A stretch of 64,000 nucleotides of DNA. Source: Corticium candelabrum. Taxonomy: Eukaryota; Porifera; Homoscleromorpha; Homosclerophorida; Plakinidae. The translations under genes were made by a program, and so were the position numbers. The stretch is from the NCBI RefSeq assembly GCF_963422355.1, contig NC_085085.1:9931306-9995305 (forward strand). Direction: 5' to 3'. Shown one piece after another: positions 1-11,639 of the stretch (position 1 is its first letter; each line of letters begins with the position of its first letter). The notes below the pieces were generated by a model. The model did no database searches. It was not told the DNA's origin and worked only from the letters and a program-made list of their open reading frames with translations.

Positions 1-682
1 TGTAGCTACTAGATTCAAGATCATAACGTTTCCTAATACTAGCTACTGAGAAACAGATGTTTGTTTGCTGTAACCTATACCTTTTTTCTTGGCAAAAATA
101 ACAGTGTGTACAAAGAAATAACTTTTACTCTATGTTTAGTCTCTCGTAGCCCACCCTTCCCCCATTTTACTTCTGGACAGCCGAAGAAGGGTCTAATAGA
201 ACAGTTCTTTGTTGTTGCTGCTTTGCCATATAAGCAAACAGTGACTGTAATTGCTTGTTTATATATATAGAGAGAGTCAGGTGGCCTTGGCTAATTACAA
301 GGGCGTGACCGGGCCAAAATGGGAGGTTAAATTGATATTAATGATAAATTTTGATATCAATTTAAGGTAACGTCTAATCTAATTAATTTGTGTGTTTGTG
401 TTAGAAACTGATTTAGAACTTTAGGCTCGCTTGCTTGCAGACCATTCAGTCTGGGAATTTTCTCTTTGGGAAATACTTGAAATTGCATTTATTTCCATTT
501 TTGCGTTACGGTACCGGTGTTATTATTTCTCTCGTATACTCACACATTGACAGACGCATGCATGCACGGACAGACTCACTAGCCGATAAACGGATTGGCA
601 CACAACCTAGCTATAGGTCGCAATGTTCTTAATTAATACCCTTTGCCACCCTGCTATGCTTACTGTATTGCTTACTTTCTAG
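1..682. other. Upstream flank / probable intron of the esterase-ABCG gene
   Basis: No exon is convincing here. A splice acceptor (tttctag) ends at 682 and opens the first clear exon, so at least the stretch just before 683 is intron. The N-terminal part expected of a pectin-acetylesterase/Notum domain (signal peptide, first strands) was not found and probably lies upstream of the window. Confidence 0.5.
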
Positions 683-1322
683 GTGGTTTTGGCTGGGAGC
701 AGTGCGGGTGGCATCGGAGCCATGAATCAAGCTCGTTGGCTAAACTCACAGCTTTCCAACAGTACAACATTTTCAGTTCTCTTGGACTCGTCGTGGTTTA
801 TAAATTTTGGAGGCAGCCTGAGCGAGGAATTTGACTTCCAGTACATTCAGGAAAACATGAATTTCAATAGTCATCCTCCGTGTAGAGGTCTTGCTGCAGG
901 TGGCATTCCATGCTGTTTATCGGCTTCCTGCATGCTCGAGTCTGACAATTATTTTCCTGGAGTTCCCGTGTTTGTCATTTCCAGTCAGTACGATTTGTTT
1001 GTCCTCTCTCGCTCGCTTCGTAAGTTTGAGAACGACACAGACGAAGTCAGGCTCCTCGAATCGTTTAGAACCATCACGGAATACGGAGGAGCAATGAAAA
1101 TACGCTTCCAGGACGCGGGAAGCAGATCAAAGAACGTGAGCTATTTTGTTCCGTCTTGTCTGCAACATGTTTACCTGGCGACGTCGAGTCTTCGTGACGT
1201 CGGAGGCTTTCTACGTACATATGAAAACGGGACATCGAATGACATTGAATTTGGTTCTGATACGAGAGACTTCAGGTGCATTAATTGAGATGTAGAAATT
1301 GTTTGACGTCTTTTTGCACAAG

Positions 1323-1393
<71 letters not shown>

Positions 1394-1828
1394 ACAGACA
1401 CAGAGTAATGACTTTGACCGTGTTTGTAACTTTCTCTACGTAGGTCTGCCATTGAGCCTGGAACGTGGATGAAGACGTATATCAAGAACGAAAACACGTC
1501 GCACGAGGTCACTGTTCGATGTGCAATCCACGAGTGGAACCGGAAGGTTCTCACGCATGGCATCGCCGGATTTCAGGCTGTCCGCTACTTCGATGCCTGC
1601 TTTGGCGCAAGGTGCAATCTTCAATGCCCGGAGCGAGTCTTGCTGGGAATTTTGAACGAATTGTGGCCCAAAGTGGCTCGATACTCTGTTGTGGCATTGG
1701 TTTTTGCTGTGGCGATATTCTGCATTTGTTTTAAGGCATTTATTATGTGCAAGAAGCGTGCGCTTCTGACAAGATTCCAAACTTATATAAACTTGAGAGA
1801 AGTAAACGTGGACAACAAGAGATCCTCG
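683..1828 (+). CDS. Pectin-acetylesterase/Notum-like ectodomain plus single transmembrane helix (exons 1-2 of the fusion)
   Basis: The first visible exon starts [12 protein letters not shown], the nucleophile elbow of the Notum/pectin-acetylesterase family, with Ser at residue 7 of this exon. Asp104 (SSQYDLF) and His162 (SCLQHVYL) are at the places where the family carries the other two catalytic residues, so the triad looks intact. Several Cys and NxT/S sites suggest secretion. The second exon continues the domain ([13 protein letters not shown]) and then has a hydrophobic helix ([19 protein letters not shown]) followed by basic residues (CKKR), a stop-transfer arrangement that would put the esterase outside. 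Notum itself removes palmitoleate from Wnt; plant relatives deacetylate pectin. Which of these this enzyme resembles in substrate cannot be read here. Confidence 0.8.
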
Positions 1829-3824
1829 GTAAGTCACAGCCTTATACGCTATGGGCCAAATATCGATCTAGTGCGATGTGAGGTCTTTATGTTGTGCAAG
1901 TAGAGAGATCATTAAAATCAATTCTAGAGGTTAATTGGATTCGCTAAGACATTGTATGCTTGCTGTTTGTAGGTGATGGTTAGCTTGGAAGCTGAAGCTA
2001 TTGGGATTGCGTGTTTGAACGTTCGCTACAGTGTGCGTTTGTCTCGAGAGGCTATTGTACGAGAAAGGAATTTGCAGAAGCTTAGATTGGCTGCGGAGGA
2101 AGAGACGCAAGCCGTTATGAACCTTTCTCTTGAAGTTCAGAAATGTGAGTATAGTAGTGTATAGCGCGGGCACAGTTACAGTACAGTAAGTAGAACTGGT
2201 AACAGAGTCTGTGAATAACAGTTGGTTGTACATGACGCTGACTGGTTGAAAGGGTTCTAGTCGTTTCATGCACAGTTCTTGGTTTCTGATGATTTAATAC
2301 GTTGCTGAATCTAGACCTTTGATTTTAGGGGAATCCCCGACAGGACAAGGTGCAGTACGCGACTTGTTGTTTGGATCTTCTTGGACCAGAGTGGGCGTGC
2401 CTAGGGCCGACAGTCATGACCTTGAGAAAATGAACGGTATTGAAATGCGTGCCAAACGTCATGCCTATGTATGCAGTGACTTTTGACAGGATCTAACGGA
2501 TACCACGACGAAACGTCATCAGATGGCTTTTTATCTAACGGTGATAAGGAAATCATTCACGTGAGACATGCCTATATGATTACAATATATGAAGTTTGTA
2601 AATCTTTAATGCTATCTGGACCGGTTGATTTGTATTATACAGCTTATAGTCTAAGCTTTGAAATACAAAGCAACCGCGGTCCAGCGCAAATTATACAGAT
2701 TGACTTAGCTAGCTCAGTAATTGACCCATGCATTTGAAGATAGAGAAACAACTTTTAGTACTTCCGTCGTTAGCTACGTCGGTAACCGCACATTTAGCTG
2801 CAGGGCTCTTATTAGAACATTTGGTACTATGTGCCTTTGTCCTGTGTGGTTAGGGAATAGGGTAGAAACCATGGAATTCCCTGGAGGATTGCAGTCAAAG
2901 GAAACATCACTGATAGCTACAGTTCTTGAAATTCTGCAGCATGTGTAACTGATGCATGAGGTCAGTTCCTACTGAAAGTTTTTCTGTGAAGGAAACAAGC
3001 AAATCAGAATCAGAAATATGGCCATCAGTGATGTCTGCAACCCTCCAGGGAATTCCATGGCTTCTACCCTATTCCCTAACCACACTGTACAAAGGCACAC
3101 ATATAGTACCAAATATTCTAATAAGAACCCTGTCGTTAAATACGTGGGAAAATACAGTATTTGTTAGTGTGGTGATTGTTATCTAATGGAAGAGCACAGA
3201 TGCATTAGTAGGGTTGCTTGATATTACGTGGGGCCGTGGTCTCCTAATTTTAGTATGTTTGGCTTTCTAGACAAAGTCTTTGACCTGTGAGTTGGTCTTC
3301 AGTCATTTTGGAGGCTCGCCCTCACGTCTAACTAAACACGTTAGTTAATTAATTAAGCGATTTCAGTTTTAGAAAAAATCGATATTTGAACGAACTAGTT
3401 GAAAACATAGTAGGTATTTTTTCTCAATTTTAGACACGATATGTCTGTTTACGTGTATGTCCAAAATTGCTATTTTTCGTAGAGCTGTTGAAATTTGCGA
3501 AATGGTAGAGTACACGTATTAGAGTTATCGCCTCAGAGTCGGTCAACATGAATTCATGCGTGTGTGGACGGCAGAGAAAGTAAAGTTAAGAATGTGGTCA
3601 GAGCAATGGGAATTCCGTACTGTGCTCCGTATGATAGTTTGATAGTTGAACTTGAATCTTCCACTGTGTACATGCTACACACATATTTACGTGTATGTAT
3701 GTCGCCGTCCATTGGACATTTAGGAAGCCGCGAATTGCTTCTGATTTACTTTCTCTTTGCACAATGTGCATTCGATATAAATTAGACAGTTATACTGGAG
3801 CAAAGTTGTTTTACTACATGTGTG

Positions 3825-3904
<80 letters not shown>

Positions 3905-4403
3905 GAGAGCGACAGCACTAAAGAGCAATGACTTGTTTTTCAAGGCCAAATAACTTCAAAAAGGGCAATTTCAGAACTTAGGATTTGCCAGCAAAACACT
4001 CACGCGATAACTGTCCGCCCTTAAGGATGTGACTAGTCATGCTGCTCGCTTGTGTTTGTAGGATCCCGAAGTGACCATCTGTTTTATCTGAATTTGTAGC
4101 GAAAACAGTCGGAAGTTATTGAAGGCAGTAGTGAAAAAGTGATATTGAAGGGAATATCAACGTATTTTAATCCCGGCGAGATGGTGGCCGTGATGGGACC
4201 GTCCGGAAGTGGAAAGACTACATTTCTTGATTTGCTGACAGGTCGACGAAGAGAAGGCAAACAACAGGTACACTGAGACAGACAGACAGACAGAGACAGA
4301 CAGACAGACAGACAGACACACACACACACACACACACACACGCACGCACACGCACGCACCTACAGACAGACAGACACACACACACACACACACGCACACG
4401 CAC

Positions 4404-4457
<54 letters not shown>

Positions 4458-7400
4458 GCACACACACACACACACACACACACGCACGCACACACATTTA
4501 TATGCACATCTTTCTCTTTCGTGTGCGTTTGGCATAGGGTCTTCGTAGCTCGTCTTGTTCAATCTCATCTTACAGGGTCGAATATTCATCAATGGACTGC
4601 CGTTTCACTTGCTGCGCGAATGGTACGTGAAGCACACGGGATATGTATTGCAGCTGGCTGTACCATATTACGAGGAGTTGACCGTGAGACAGAATCTACT
4701 TCTGGCCGCGTTTATGAGGCTCCCTCGCTCGTTGTCGTACGACGAACGCTTTCAGAGGGTCGAGGGCGTCATGGAGCAGGTAAATTAAGGAACGTGTCGC
4801 TTGCACTATTTGGTGTTTCGTTTGTGTCTAGCTCGTTTGTGTTTGTATATAGACGGGATTGACGAGTGTGAGGGAGACGGTGGTAGGAGGGTCTACAGGA
4901 CCCGGTCTCAGTGGTGGGCAGGTAGTTTACTTCGGTCTTAAATTTGACGTTCTGTTACATTTAACTTCGTTCTAGAAACGGCGACTAGTTGTTGCTATTC
5001 AGTTGCTTAGCATGCCGAAGGTCATATTTCTCGACGAGCCAACGTCGGGTTTGGACGCAACGTCGTCGATGGAGCTGCTGCAGCATCTTAAGTGTGTGTC
5101 CGCCAGTGGACGGTTGGTCGTGTTGACCATCCATCAGCCGCGACTGGAAATATTCAATATGTTTGATCGCATCTTGCTTTTGTGTCAAGGAGAGGTAGGT
5201 CCATGGCGTTTGGCATTGACATACGTGATGATTTTCAATTAGCTTGGATATTTGATATATTGACGTTGAACTTCGTCCTTTATCGTCAGCGAGTTGATTG
5301 ATTGCTAGTAGTTATACAGTTCGTGTTAATTTTTTACTCTTGGTAAACTAGAAAATGTAGATGTTTGTAATACTATAGGGTTACAGTTAGAGTTGGGCCG
5401 GGTTAGGGTTAGAGTAAGAGTTGGGGTTGCTGTTAGGGTTAGAGTTGTTAGGGTTAGAGTTGTTAGGGTTAGAGTTGTTAGGGCTAGAGTTAGAGTTGGG
5501 GTTACTTAGGGTTAGTATTATGGTTAGAGTTGGGGTTAGGGTTAGGGTTAGAGTTAGAGTTGTGTTGGTGTTATGGTTAGAGTTAGAGTTGGTGTTAGGG
5601 TTAGGTTTAATGTCGGAGTTACAAAGTAGGCTAGGGTTTCTAGGGTTCAGGATCGTGTTAGGGTTAGTGTTGGGGTTACTAGAAAATGTGGGCGTTTGTG
5701 ATACTAGATGGGAGGGATTGTCTGCATCCAGGATTCCTCATGGGCACTTAACTTGTTAGCAGGTGGTCAACCTGTACACGTAAGAAGTGGCATATTTGAT
5801 TCAATAAAAAATCCAGCTGTATTTCATGTTCATAATTTCATACATGCATTATTACGGTACTCGACTGACCTAGAACCATTTATTTGTGTACAACGATTCA
5901 ATACGTATAGATGCTAATCGATACTTTTTTAAGGTCTTTGTCATAGCACACATGTATCTAACGACTTAGGTTATACCAATCGAGCACATTTAACTTGTTC
6001 ATATACCTGCTAGAAATTTTGTCATTTTTATTGATTGCTTTAGACAGTACAACGTCTAAAACTAGACGAGGCGAGTCTCTTTGTTCTTCAACTGCGATCT
6101 ATAGTTTATTAATTAATCTATCGATACCGCGTACGGTAATGTTAGCTGTAGCAACTAATTATGAGATGGACGCTGTCTTTTTTGCAGGTGGCATACTACG
6201 GATCTCCTATAGATGCGCCGAAGCTTTTCCTCCAAGCTTATCAGGTGGCCAAATTGCAAGGCCAAGCACCGATTCTTGACCACACAAAAAATCCGGCCGA
6301 TATCATCATGGATATGCTCGGCAACGAGGCGCACAGACAGGCGATCATGAACTACTACAAGATGACATTCGAACTAAAAGCCGTCAAGCAAGCCATTCGA
6401 GTCGCAAAGCGAGACGCCAGTTCCGAAAAAAAAAAAAGCATCGACAAAGAGTACGTGCTGCGCTGTCGTCGATTTTCCTTTCTGCATGTCGCTGATCTTG
6501 CGCGTGCGTTTTGTTGCAGCAATAGGAAAGCCAATAGCGGTTGGCTAAATCGTATTCTTGTTTTGGAAACGAGAGCATCATTACGAATAACAACGCTACA
6601 GAGTTTATACCTTCCTGGGATATTCTTACTTTTCGCTGTGGTTGCAGGTATAAATGCGTGTGATCACTGTATGTCTCCATGTTTAGCGCGTCATTTAGCA
6701 GCTTTTTGTCAGGTCTGGCTTACCTTCAAGCAGACGCTATGGTGCTCATAATGGCCGCTTTCTCGATCTACAGTTTTAGTAGCGCAATATTTATGTTTCC
6801 TCCTATTCATTATCACTTGGACAAGGCTATCCAGGTGAGCTCTTCGGTCCGTCCATGCAATGAAATCTCTTGATTGATTGTGACGCATGATCAGGGCCGG
6901 CGGAGCACTCCAGATGTTGCATGGGTCGGCCAGGTCTTGCGTGGCTAAGCCGCGCCCACAATGAAAGTAAAAATAGCTAATTTATTTAATCTTTAGAACC
7001 AATATTTTTGGAAGCTCTCGTCTAAAGTCCGTTGGCGGAAGTCCCATTTTTGAAAGTTTGGTACGCCATTGGACCACCCGGCCCACCCTGCTCCGCCGGC
7101 CCTGCGACGGCGTTCTGGTAAAGTCACGCGTGTTTCGCGCACACTTCAATTTTACTTCTTTTTTGTCCTTCTCAGTGTTTGATTGAAGCTTGGTTCACAA
7201 TATGTGCCGTTCGGCTGAGCGGCAACAAGCGGCACGCCACTCGTCAGAAATAAACGGCAACGGAGATCTAGAATTGTGAACAAATTGCCGTGCGGTAAAA
7301 CAGTACTCTTCTAATGCCAGCGGCACGCCGCAGGAGATAGAAAACTTCATCTCTGCGGCAAACCGCTCGCTGCTGCTAACGTTTTACCAATCGTAGACTG

Positions 7401-9195
7401 GCATGAAATCAGGTGGTCACGCTTATCCGGGATATCCTTTACTTGTCGCAACAGGTACAGCGTGATAGCTTGAAAATGGTACTCTGTAAGTAAAGTGGCT
7501 CTACATGTTCACGGACAAATTGTTTCTGCTCCTTATACCTTTTTAAAGGGCGTACCTACCGTCTGTTGCACATTTTTCGGCGGTAATTATTATGCTTCGG
7601 CGGCCAGACAAAGGACACCAGAGACCGCAGCCAAAATGTAATTTGTGAACAGAGACCACGGCGCGGTTGCACGTTCGCTCTGTAACGCGGTAATCACCGG
7701 TTTTCCACACCGCGTCTTAGAGGTGAGCGGAGCATATTGTGAACCCAGCTTAAAGATCTGTTTGTTTGCCAATGCAGATATACCGTCTGGAACGAGACGA
7801 TGGAGTCATTCGTTCTATCGAATTGCTTCTGCAGACGTTCATTCGCTATGTCGCCCTTGCAGCCATTCCTCTAGTGGTTTGCTCCATAGTTCTCTGCATT
7901 ATGGTCAGTCGCATGCACTTCTAGTCGTCGTCAACCGATCGATCAGGCGAGATGTTTTCTCTTTCAGGTCTTGCCTTCGCAGTTTTGGACCGTCGATCGG
8001 GTCTTCTTCGTGGCGCTCTTCACGCTCGCTTTGAACCAGACGTGGACGTCGATAGCCATCTTTCTCGTTTGCGCCTTTCCAAAACACGGCCATAAAATCT
8101 CTCCGCTCGTCTCGTGCTCCGCGGGCTTCGCAGGTGGATTTCTCATTCCGCCGTCGAGAATGAAGCCTTAGTAAGATTGCGGGGACATCAAATTGCGTGC
8201 GTACGTTGCATTTGTTGTGGTTGTTGTTTGTGTTTGTTAGTTTTAAGTGGTTACTTTATATCAACCCTAATTATTACGGTTATGCTGGCATGCTGAGGGA
8301 ACTACTGCCGACTCTTCAGACGGGATGCGATTTCGATTCGACTATCGAGTGTTATCCTGACACTGGAGAGTACTGGATCGAGGACTTCGGCTTGCACGAC
8401 GTCCAACCTCATCTCTTTCTTGCGGTGAGACGCTCGTATCGACCATGCAGTCCTGCATGCTTGTGCCCGCGTGCATTTGCCTGCATTTGTGTGTACCGTT
8501 GTGCGTTTGTGCATGCGGTCTTTTGCTCTGTTCTTGTTTTCTTAACCGACATGATGCGTTTCGCTTTTAGATTCTGTTGGCTATGGCGTTGGCTGCGTTT
8601 CTCTTTGCTTGGCTCGCCATCGAGGTGCACTACTCGAATTTTGGTCTGAAAAGTCTGCGGTCGTTTTGCTGTGGAAAGGCGAAAGCAAGGCGGTATGTAT
8701 ACGCGGTACCGTACAAGCATCGTTGCCATTGCCTGCACGCTGTTGTAGCAGACTGATTAGGATATACAGTATACTGTACTTAGCGTAGCAAACTCGTTCA
8801 CGAACGTACGTGCATGACGCCGAGGGAACGTAAAGCGCAAGTAGAGGGGTTTCGACGCACCCTGTAAACCCTTCGAGATCTACATCCACATTTGGGTATA
8901 TTTGGTAATGAATTAATTGTAAAAAGAATATAGGGTAGGTAAGCGAAATAATCATCGAGCGGAACATTTTGGTTATCGAAAGTTGACTAAAGAATGTATC
9001 TAGCGTTTCAGTTCTTGCCTACTCTAGATATAACTAGAAATTCATAGAAATTTGTACATTTTCATTTTTGACGCTTGCGACGGCAATTAATTTCAACTCA
9101 TCTATTAGTCTTACATGCTTAGGACATACGATTATTGCTTGCGTATGTTGTCGTTCAGAGAAATTGGTGGTTATTCAAGTACAGCATCACATGAG

Positions 9196-9251
<56 letters not shown>

Positions 9252-9845
9252 TGCATTTGAAAGCGAATCAGTAAAGGTTTTTGGTGTGCCTCCTTTGTCG
9301 CCTGCTCTTGCTTTTGACGACGAAGGTACCAACGCTGACGACGATGTAAAAGGCAACTCTAGGAAGGGCAGCATTGCATTCTCTATGAGTTCAATCCGTA
9401 GGGTATTGTAGGCATTTTCGGCAAATTTCATAAATTCTATTTTAATTTAATTCTATGCTATTAGAAGTCGAAGAGAAATGTAGCGCATTCTACTAGCAGC
9501 TATGTGCTCGAAGAAAATTCTCATAGCGTCTTTTCTCCTGAAGACATTCGTCGGGGTAACGATCGTAAAGTGTCCACTGTTTCTGCACTGGAAAATGTGA
9601 GGCTCACTGTAGCCAGAGAGTCGATGATTCGCAGGCGGCGGATGAACTCTTCCATAAGGGACTTCAAGATTTTGCAGAAATCACTCCAGGATAACGAAGA
9701 GGACTTGAGTGCAATGAATCATAGCGTGCCATTGAAACGTATTTACCGGAGTGTTAAAAGGAAGAAATCACTGTGTGCACAAGCATCAGCCAAATCTGCA
9801 TTTCTGTCTGTCAAAGAAGTAGAAGATGAAGGAACACCTGTCTAA
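683..9845 (+). CDS. Notum/pectin-acetylesterase-like ectodomain fused to an ABCG half-transporter (5' partial, 18 exons)
   Basis: Exons, all GT-AG and phase-consistent: 683-1275, 1444-1828, 1973-2144, 2329-2436, 2490-2560, 4100-4267, 4576-4779, 4853-4921, 4976-5194, 6188-6450, 6520-6647, 6713-6834, 7778-7903, 7968-8170, 8241-8424, 8571-8692, 9159-9402, 9465-9845. Order of parts: esterase domain with GSSAGG nucleophile motif; one membrane helix; cytoplasmic linker; ABC nucleotide-binding domain (Walker [10 protein letters not shown], signature LSGGQ, Walker [13 protein letters not shown]-loop HQPR); a six-helix ABC2-type membrane domain; Asp-rich tail. ABC-before-membrane order and the [10 protein letters not shown] motif identify subfamily G. 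By family knowledge it should sit in a membrane as a dimer and move lipophilic substrates, with the esterase outside; the substrate is unknown. The fusion rests on uninterrupted phase, not on a transcript. The alternative is two genes with an unrecognised boundary between 2560 and 4100. Confidence 0.82.
1322..1392. repeat. (CA)n microsatellite in intron 1
   Basis: About 35 CA units inside the intron between the two esterase exons. Its reverse strand reads as a long Cys/Val open frame, which is an artefact. Confidence 0.95.
2811..3123. repeat. Intronic foldback (inverted repeat, ~85-bp arms)
   Basis: The segment 2811-2895 (attagaacatttggtacta...) reappears as its imperfect reverse complement at 3036-3123 (...tagtaccaaatattctaat), with about 140 bp between. 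Each arm contains the palindrome-like ccatggaattccctgg core. It lies in the intron between the linker and the nucleotide-binding domain. Confidence 0.8.
3826..3899. repeat. (GT)n microsatellite
   Basis: About 36 GT units in the same long intron of the ABCG fusion gene. Confidence 0.95.
4100..5194 (+). CDS. ABCG nucleotide-binding domain exons
   Basis: Four exons encode a complete ATP-binding cassette. Walker A is GPSGSGKTT at 4195-4221; a Q-loop region ([15 protein letters not shown]) follows; the signature GPGLSGGQ closes the 69-nt exon 4853-4921; Walker B plus D-loop ([10 protein letters not shown]) and the H-loop (TIHQPR) are in 4976-5194. All ATP-binding and hydrolysis motifs look usable. 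The exon before it (2490-2560) and this first exon meet in phase 0, which ties the cassette to the esterase part. Confidence 0.9.
4268..4500. repeat. Compound (CAGA)n/(CA)n/(CGCA)n microsatellite filling an intron
   Basis: Nearly the whole 5' part of the intron after the Walker A exon is CAGA, CA and CACG repeat, starting right behind the donor gtacac at 4268. Confidence 0.9.
5347..5706. repeat. Telomere-like TTAGGG/TTAGAG array flanked by a 29-bp direct repeat
   Basis: From about 5376 to 5677 the intron consists of variants of GTTAGGGTTAGAGTT. The flanks are near-identical: 5347-5375 (actagaaaatgtagatg...) and 5678-5706 (actagaaaatgtgggcg...), four mismatches in 29. TTAGGG is the usual animal telomere unit. 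Confidence 0.85.
6188..8692 (+). CDS. ABCG transmembrane domain exons
   Basis: Seven exons encode the post-NBD linker ([12 protein letters not shown], then [11 protein letters not shown], both typical of ABCG proteins) and the membrane domain. Hydrophobic segments include [33 protein letters not shown] (approximate), [27 protein letters not shown] and the last helix [17 protein letters not shown]. The [12 protein letters not shown] loop and the [12 protein letters not shown] segment are family hallmarks. A Cys-containing extracellular loop ([13 protein letters not shown]) precedes the last helix, as in dimer-forming ABCG half-transporters. Confidence 0.88.
6892..7104. mobile_element. 213-bp hAT-like MITE in an ABCG intron
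   Basis: Perfect 16-bp terminal inverted repeats, CAGGGCCGGCGGAGCA at the left and its reverse complement at 7089-7104. CAGGG ends are typical of non-autonomous hAT elements. No clear target duplication was found, so the class is tentative. Confidence 0.7.
7186..7757. mobile_element. ~570-bp TIR element (class uncertain) in an ABCG intron
   Basis: The left end agcttggttcacaatatg (about 7187) is matched by catattgtgaacccagct at about 7733-7750 in reverse complement, with one mismatch. The interior is GC-richer than the intron around it and has no convincing open frame. The ends resemble those of Harbinger/ISL2EU-type MITEs, but no clear duplication was seen. Confidence 0.6.
9159..9845 (+). 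CDS. Asp-rich cytoplasmic C-terminal tail of the ABCG fusion
   Basis: Two exons add roughly 205 residues after the last membrane helix, far longer than the short tails usual in ABCG proteins. The first carries 19 consecutive Asp codons (9196-9252, nearly all GAC), then a second acidic cluster ([10 protein letters not shown]). The second exon is basic and Ser-rich ([14 protein letters not shown]). Phase at 8692/9159 is 2 plus 1 and at 9402/9465 is 0, so both belong to the same reading frame. The stop is TAA at 9843-9845. No known domain was recognised. Confidence 0.75.
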
Positions 9846-10668
9846 GTATCTAAACAGCTCTCTTTGAAACGTTATAATCGCTGACGAGGTAACTGAGACT
9901 GCGAAACGACATTTTCTTATCTTTGCTAGTAGAATCGGCGATCGTAGAGTAATGATGGTATTTGGATAGAAATGGTGAAGTTTGCTTTACTTTCCGCCGA
10001 CTTTTGTTTATGTGGATTTACTACAAGAGTTAATATTACAATTGTTGAGTTTGAATATATAAAAACCGTATGAGTACACACCGTACATGTATATAGTAAG
10101 ATGGAAAATCGTATACGACTTATCCATCTGAACATTAGAGGACGAAACCGAACGGGAAGAATAATTATATGACCATTTTACTGACATGCAAGCTAGAAAG
10201 GCAGCGCTATACTCCAAACTCGCGTATACAGTGAGTAGGCAGCCTAGACGACGGAACGATGGAGGCCGTAGGGCACGTGCCTCCACAAAATTGTTGATGC
10301 ATATCTGTGCCCCACATACCTGCCTATGTCTAGAGAACTAAATTTTACTCCTAATTAAAACTTAGATTGATAGCGCGCGTTAGAGTCTGATTAGACGGAA
10401 ATAAGTGTCTTTTTAATTAATTAATACTTGATCTTTGGACGTCTCAAGCTAAGAAGTCAAGGATACAAGATAGGTATGGATATATTTAACGTCTAGAGCC
10501 TGAAGGTGGCGGGCCCCATAGTTGGCGGGCTCATGATCAGCGCTAGTGTGTGCCATCTAGAAAAATAAATCAACAAATAAATATTATCACCTTGTAATCA
10601 CCAACAGCATAACGGATGATAACGCCGCTGCGACCAATCTCCGATTGAAATGGATATGCTTCCCAACA

Positions 10669-10739
<71 letters not shown>

Positions 10740-11634
10740 CTTATATAAATAAATACATATATATATTTTTAAAATTTCTTTTACAATGTTTCATAATTGA
10801 ATAAAGATATAGTCCCACCACCTAAAGGTGAGCGCAAAATACAACTCTAAACATACATGTATGAGTCCCATTTATCAGAAACAGAGCTAACAGCTAATAA
10901 CGCTAAAATCATTTTTGAATTATATTTCCAAAAACAGACAGATAAACGTTCGTGTAAGTAGGTTGAAGCCTTGCTAATAGTAAATCCACTGGTGATGGTA
11001 GTCTTCCTAGCGATGTCTGTGAGTACTTCGAGGCTGGATGAAGACCATATATATCCCATCGAGTTCCTTTGGCAATTTTCTATAATGGTCTGTTCCACTC
11101 TAGAAAGAGTGAATTTACAACTACTACTAACTTCAGCAACAGCATGCAGTTAGTATAGCTACTAAAAACCTTAGCATCTCCTAGCAGTGCTGAGTGAAAC
11201 TCATTACTGCAGTCTAGTTGGATCTGGGATGTTACACTTAATTGGGAAACGAAACCACAACAGGTGATTTCCGTACGCGGAGTTGGTATAGTCTTGTAGA
11301 GTATCTACCAGCTACCTTGAAATGTAAATAATCACAATTAATTAAGATTAGGCCATTCGGTCAAATTAAACTCAGTAGAGGTTACAGAAACATTGACGTT
11401 TACTCGAACTTTTAGTGGTTGCCATAGCGACTATGCTATCTACTTTGATCGCACTATTGAAACACTCGTAACCAGTTTTGCTACGCAAGATTACATGTCG
11501 GTATTGCAAAGCTACCCTAAAAATATTTATAAAATATTTAAAAATGCAAAATTCTAGTATTGACGCGATAAAAGCAATTTCTAAACCGAGAACCGATCTG
11601 AATTGCTTGCAGTGTACGTTTAGAGTGCATGACA
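9846..11634. other. Intergenic, no gene seen
   Basis: AT-rich sequence between the ABCG fusion and the copper importer. It holds a (TA)n run at about 10671-10737 and no coding signal with splice support. Confidence 0.6.
10671..10737. repeat. (TA)n microsatellite
   Basis: About 30 TA units with one interruption (acata) near the right end. Confidence 0.9.
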
Positions 11635-11639
11635 GAATG

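Noticed and set aside
435..632. Possible upstream esterase exon (NFLFGKYLKL...)
   Set aside because: There is no acceptor/donor pair in matching phase and no clear similarity to the expected region before GSSAGG.
4084..4592. Minus-strand Cys/Val-rich frames
   Set aside because: Microsatellite translations in an ABCG intron.
9171..9431. Poly-Ser frame on the minus strand
   Set aside because: Antisense of the poly-Asp exon, which is supported by phase with its neighbours.
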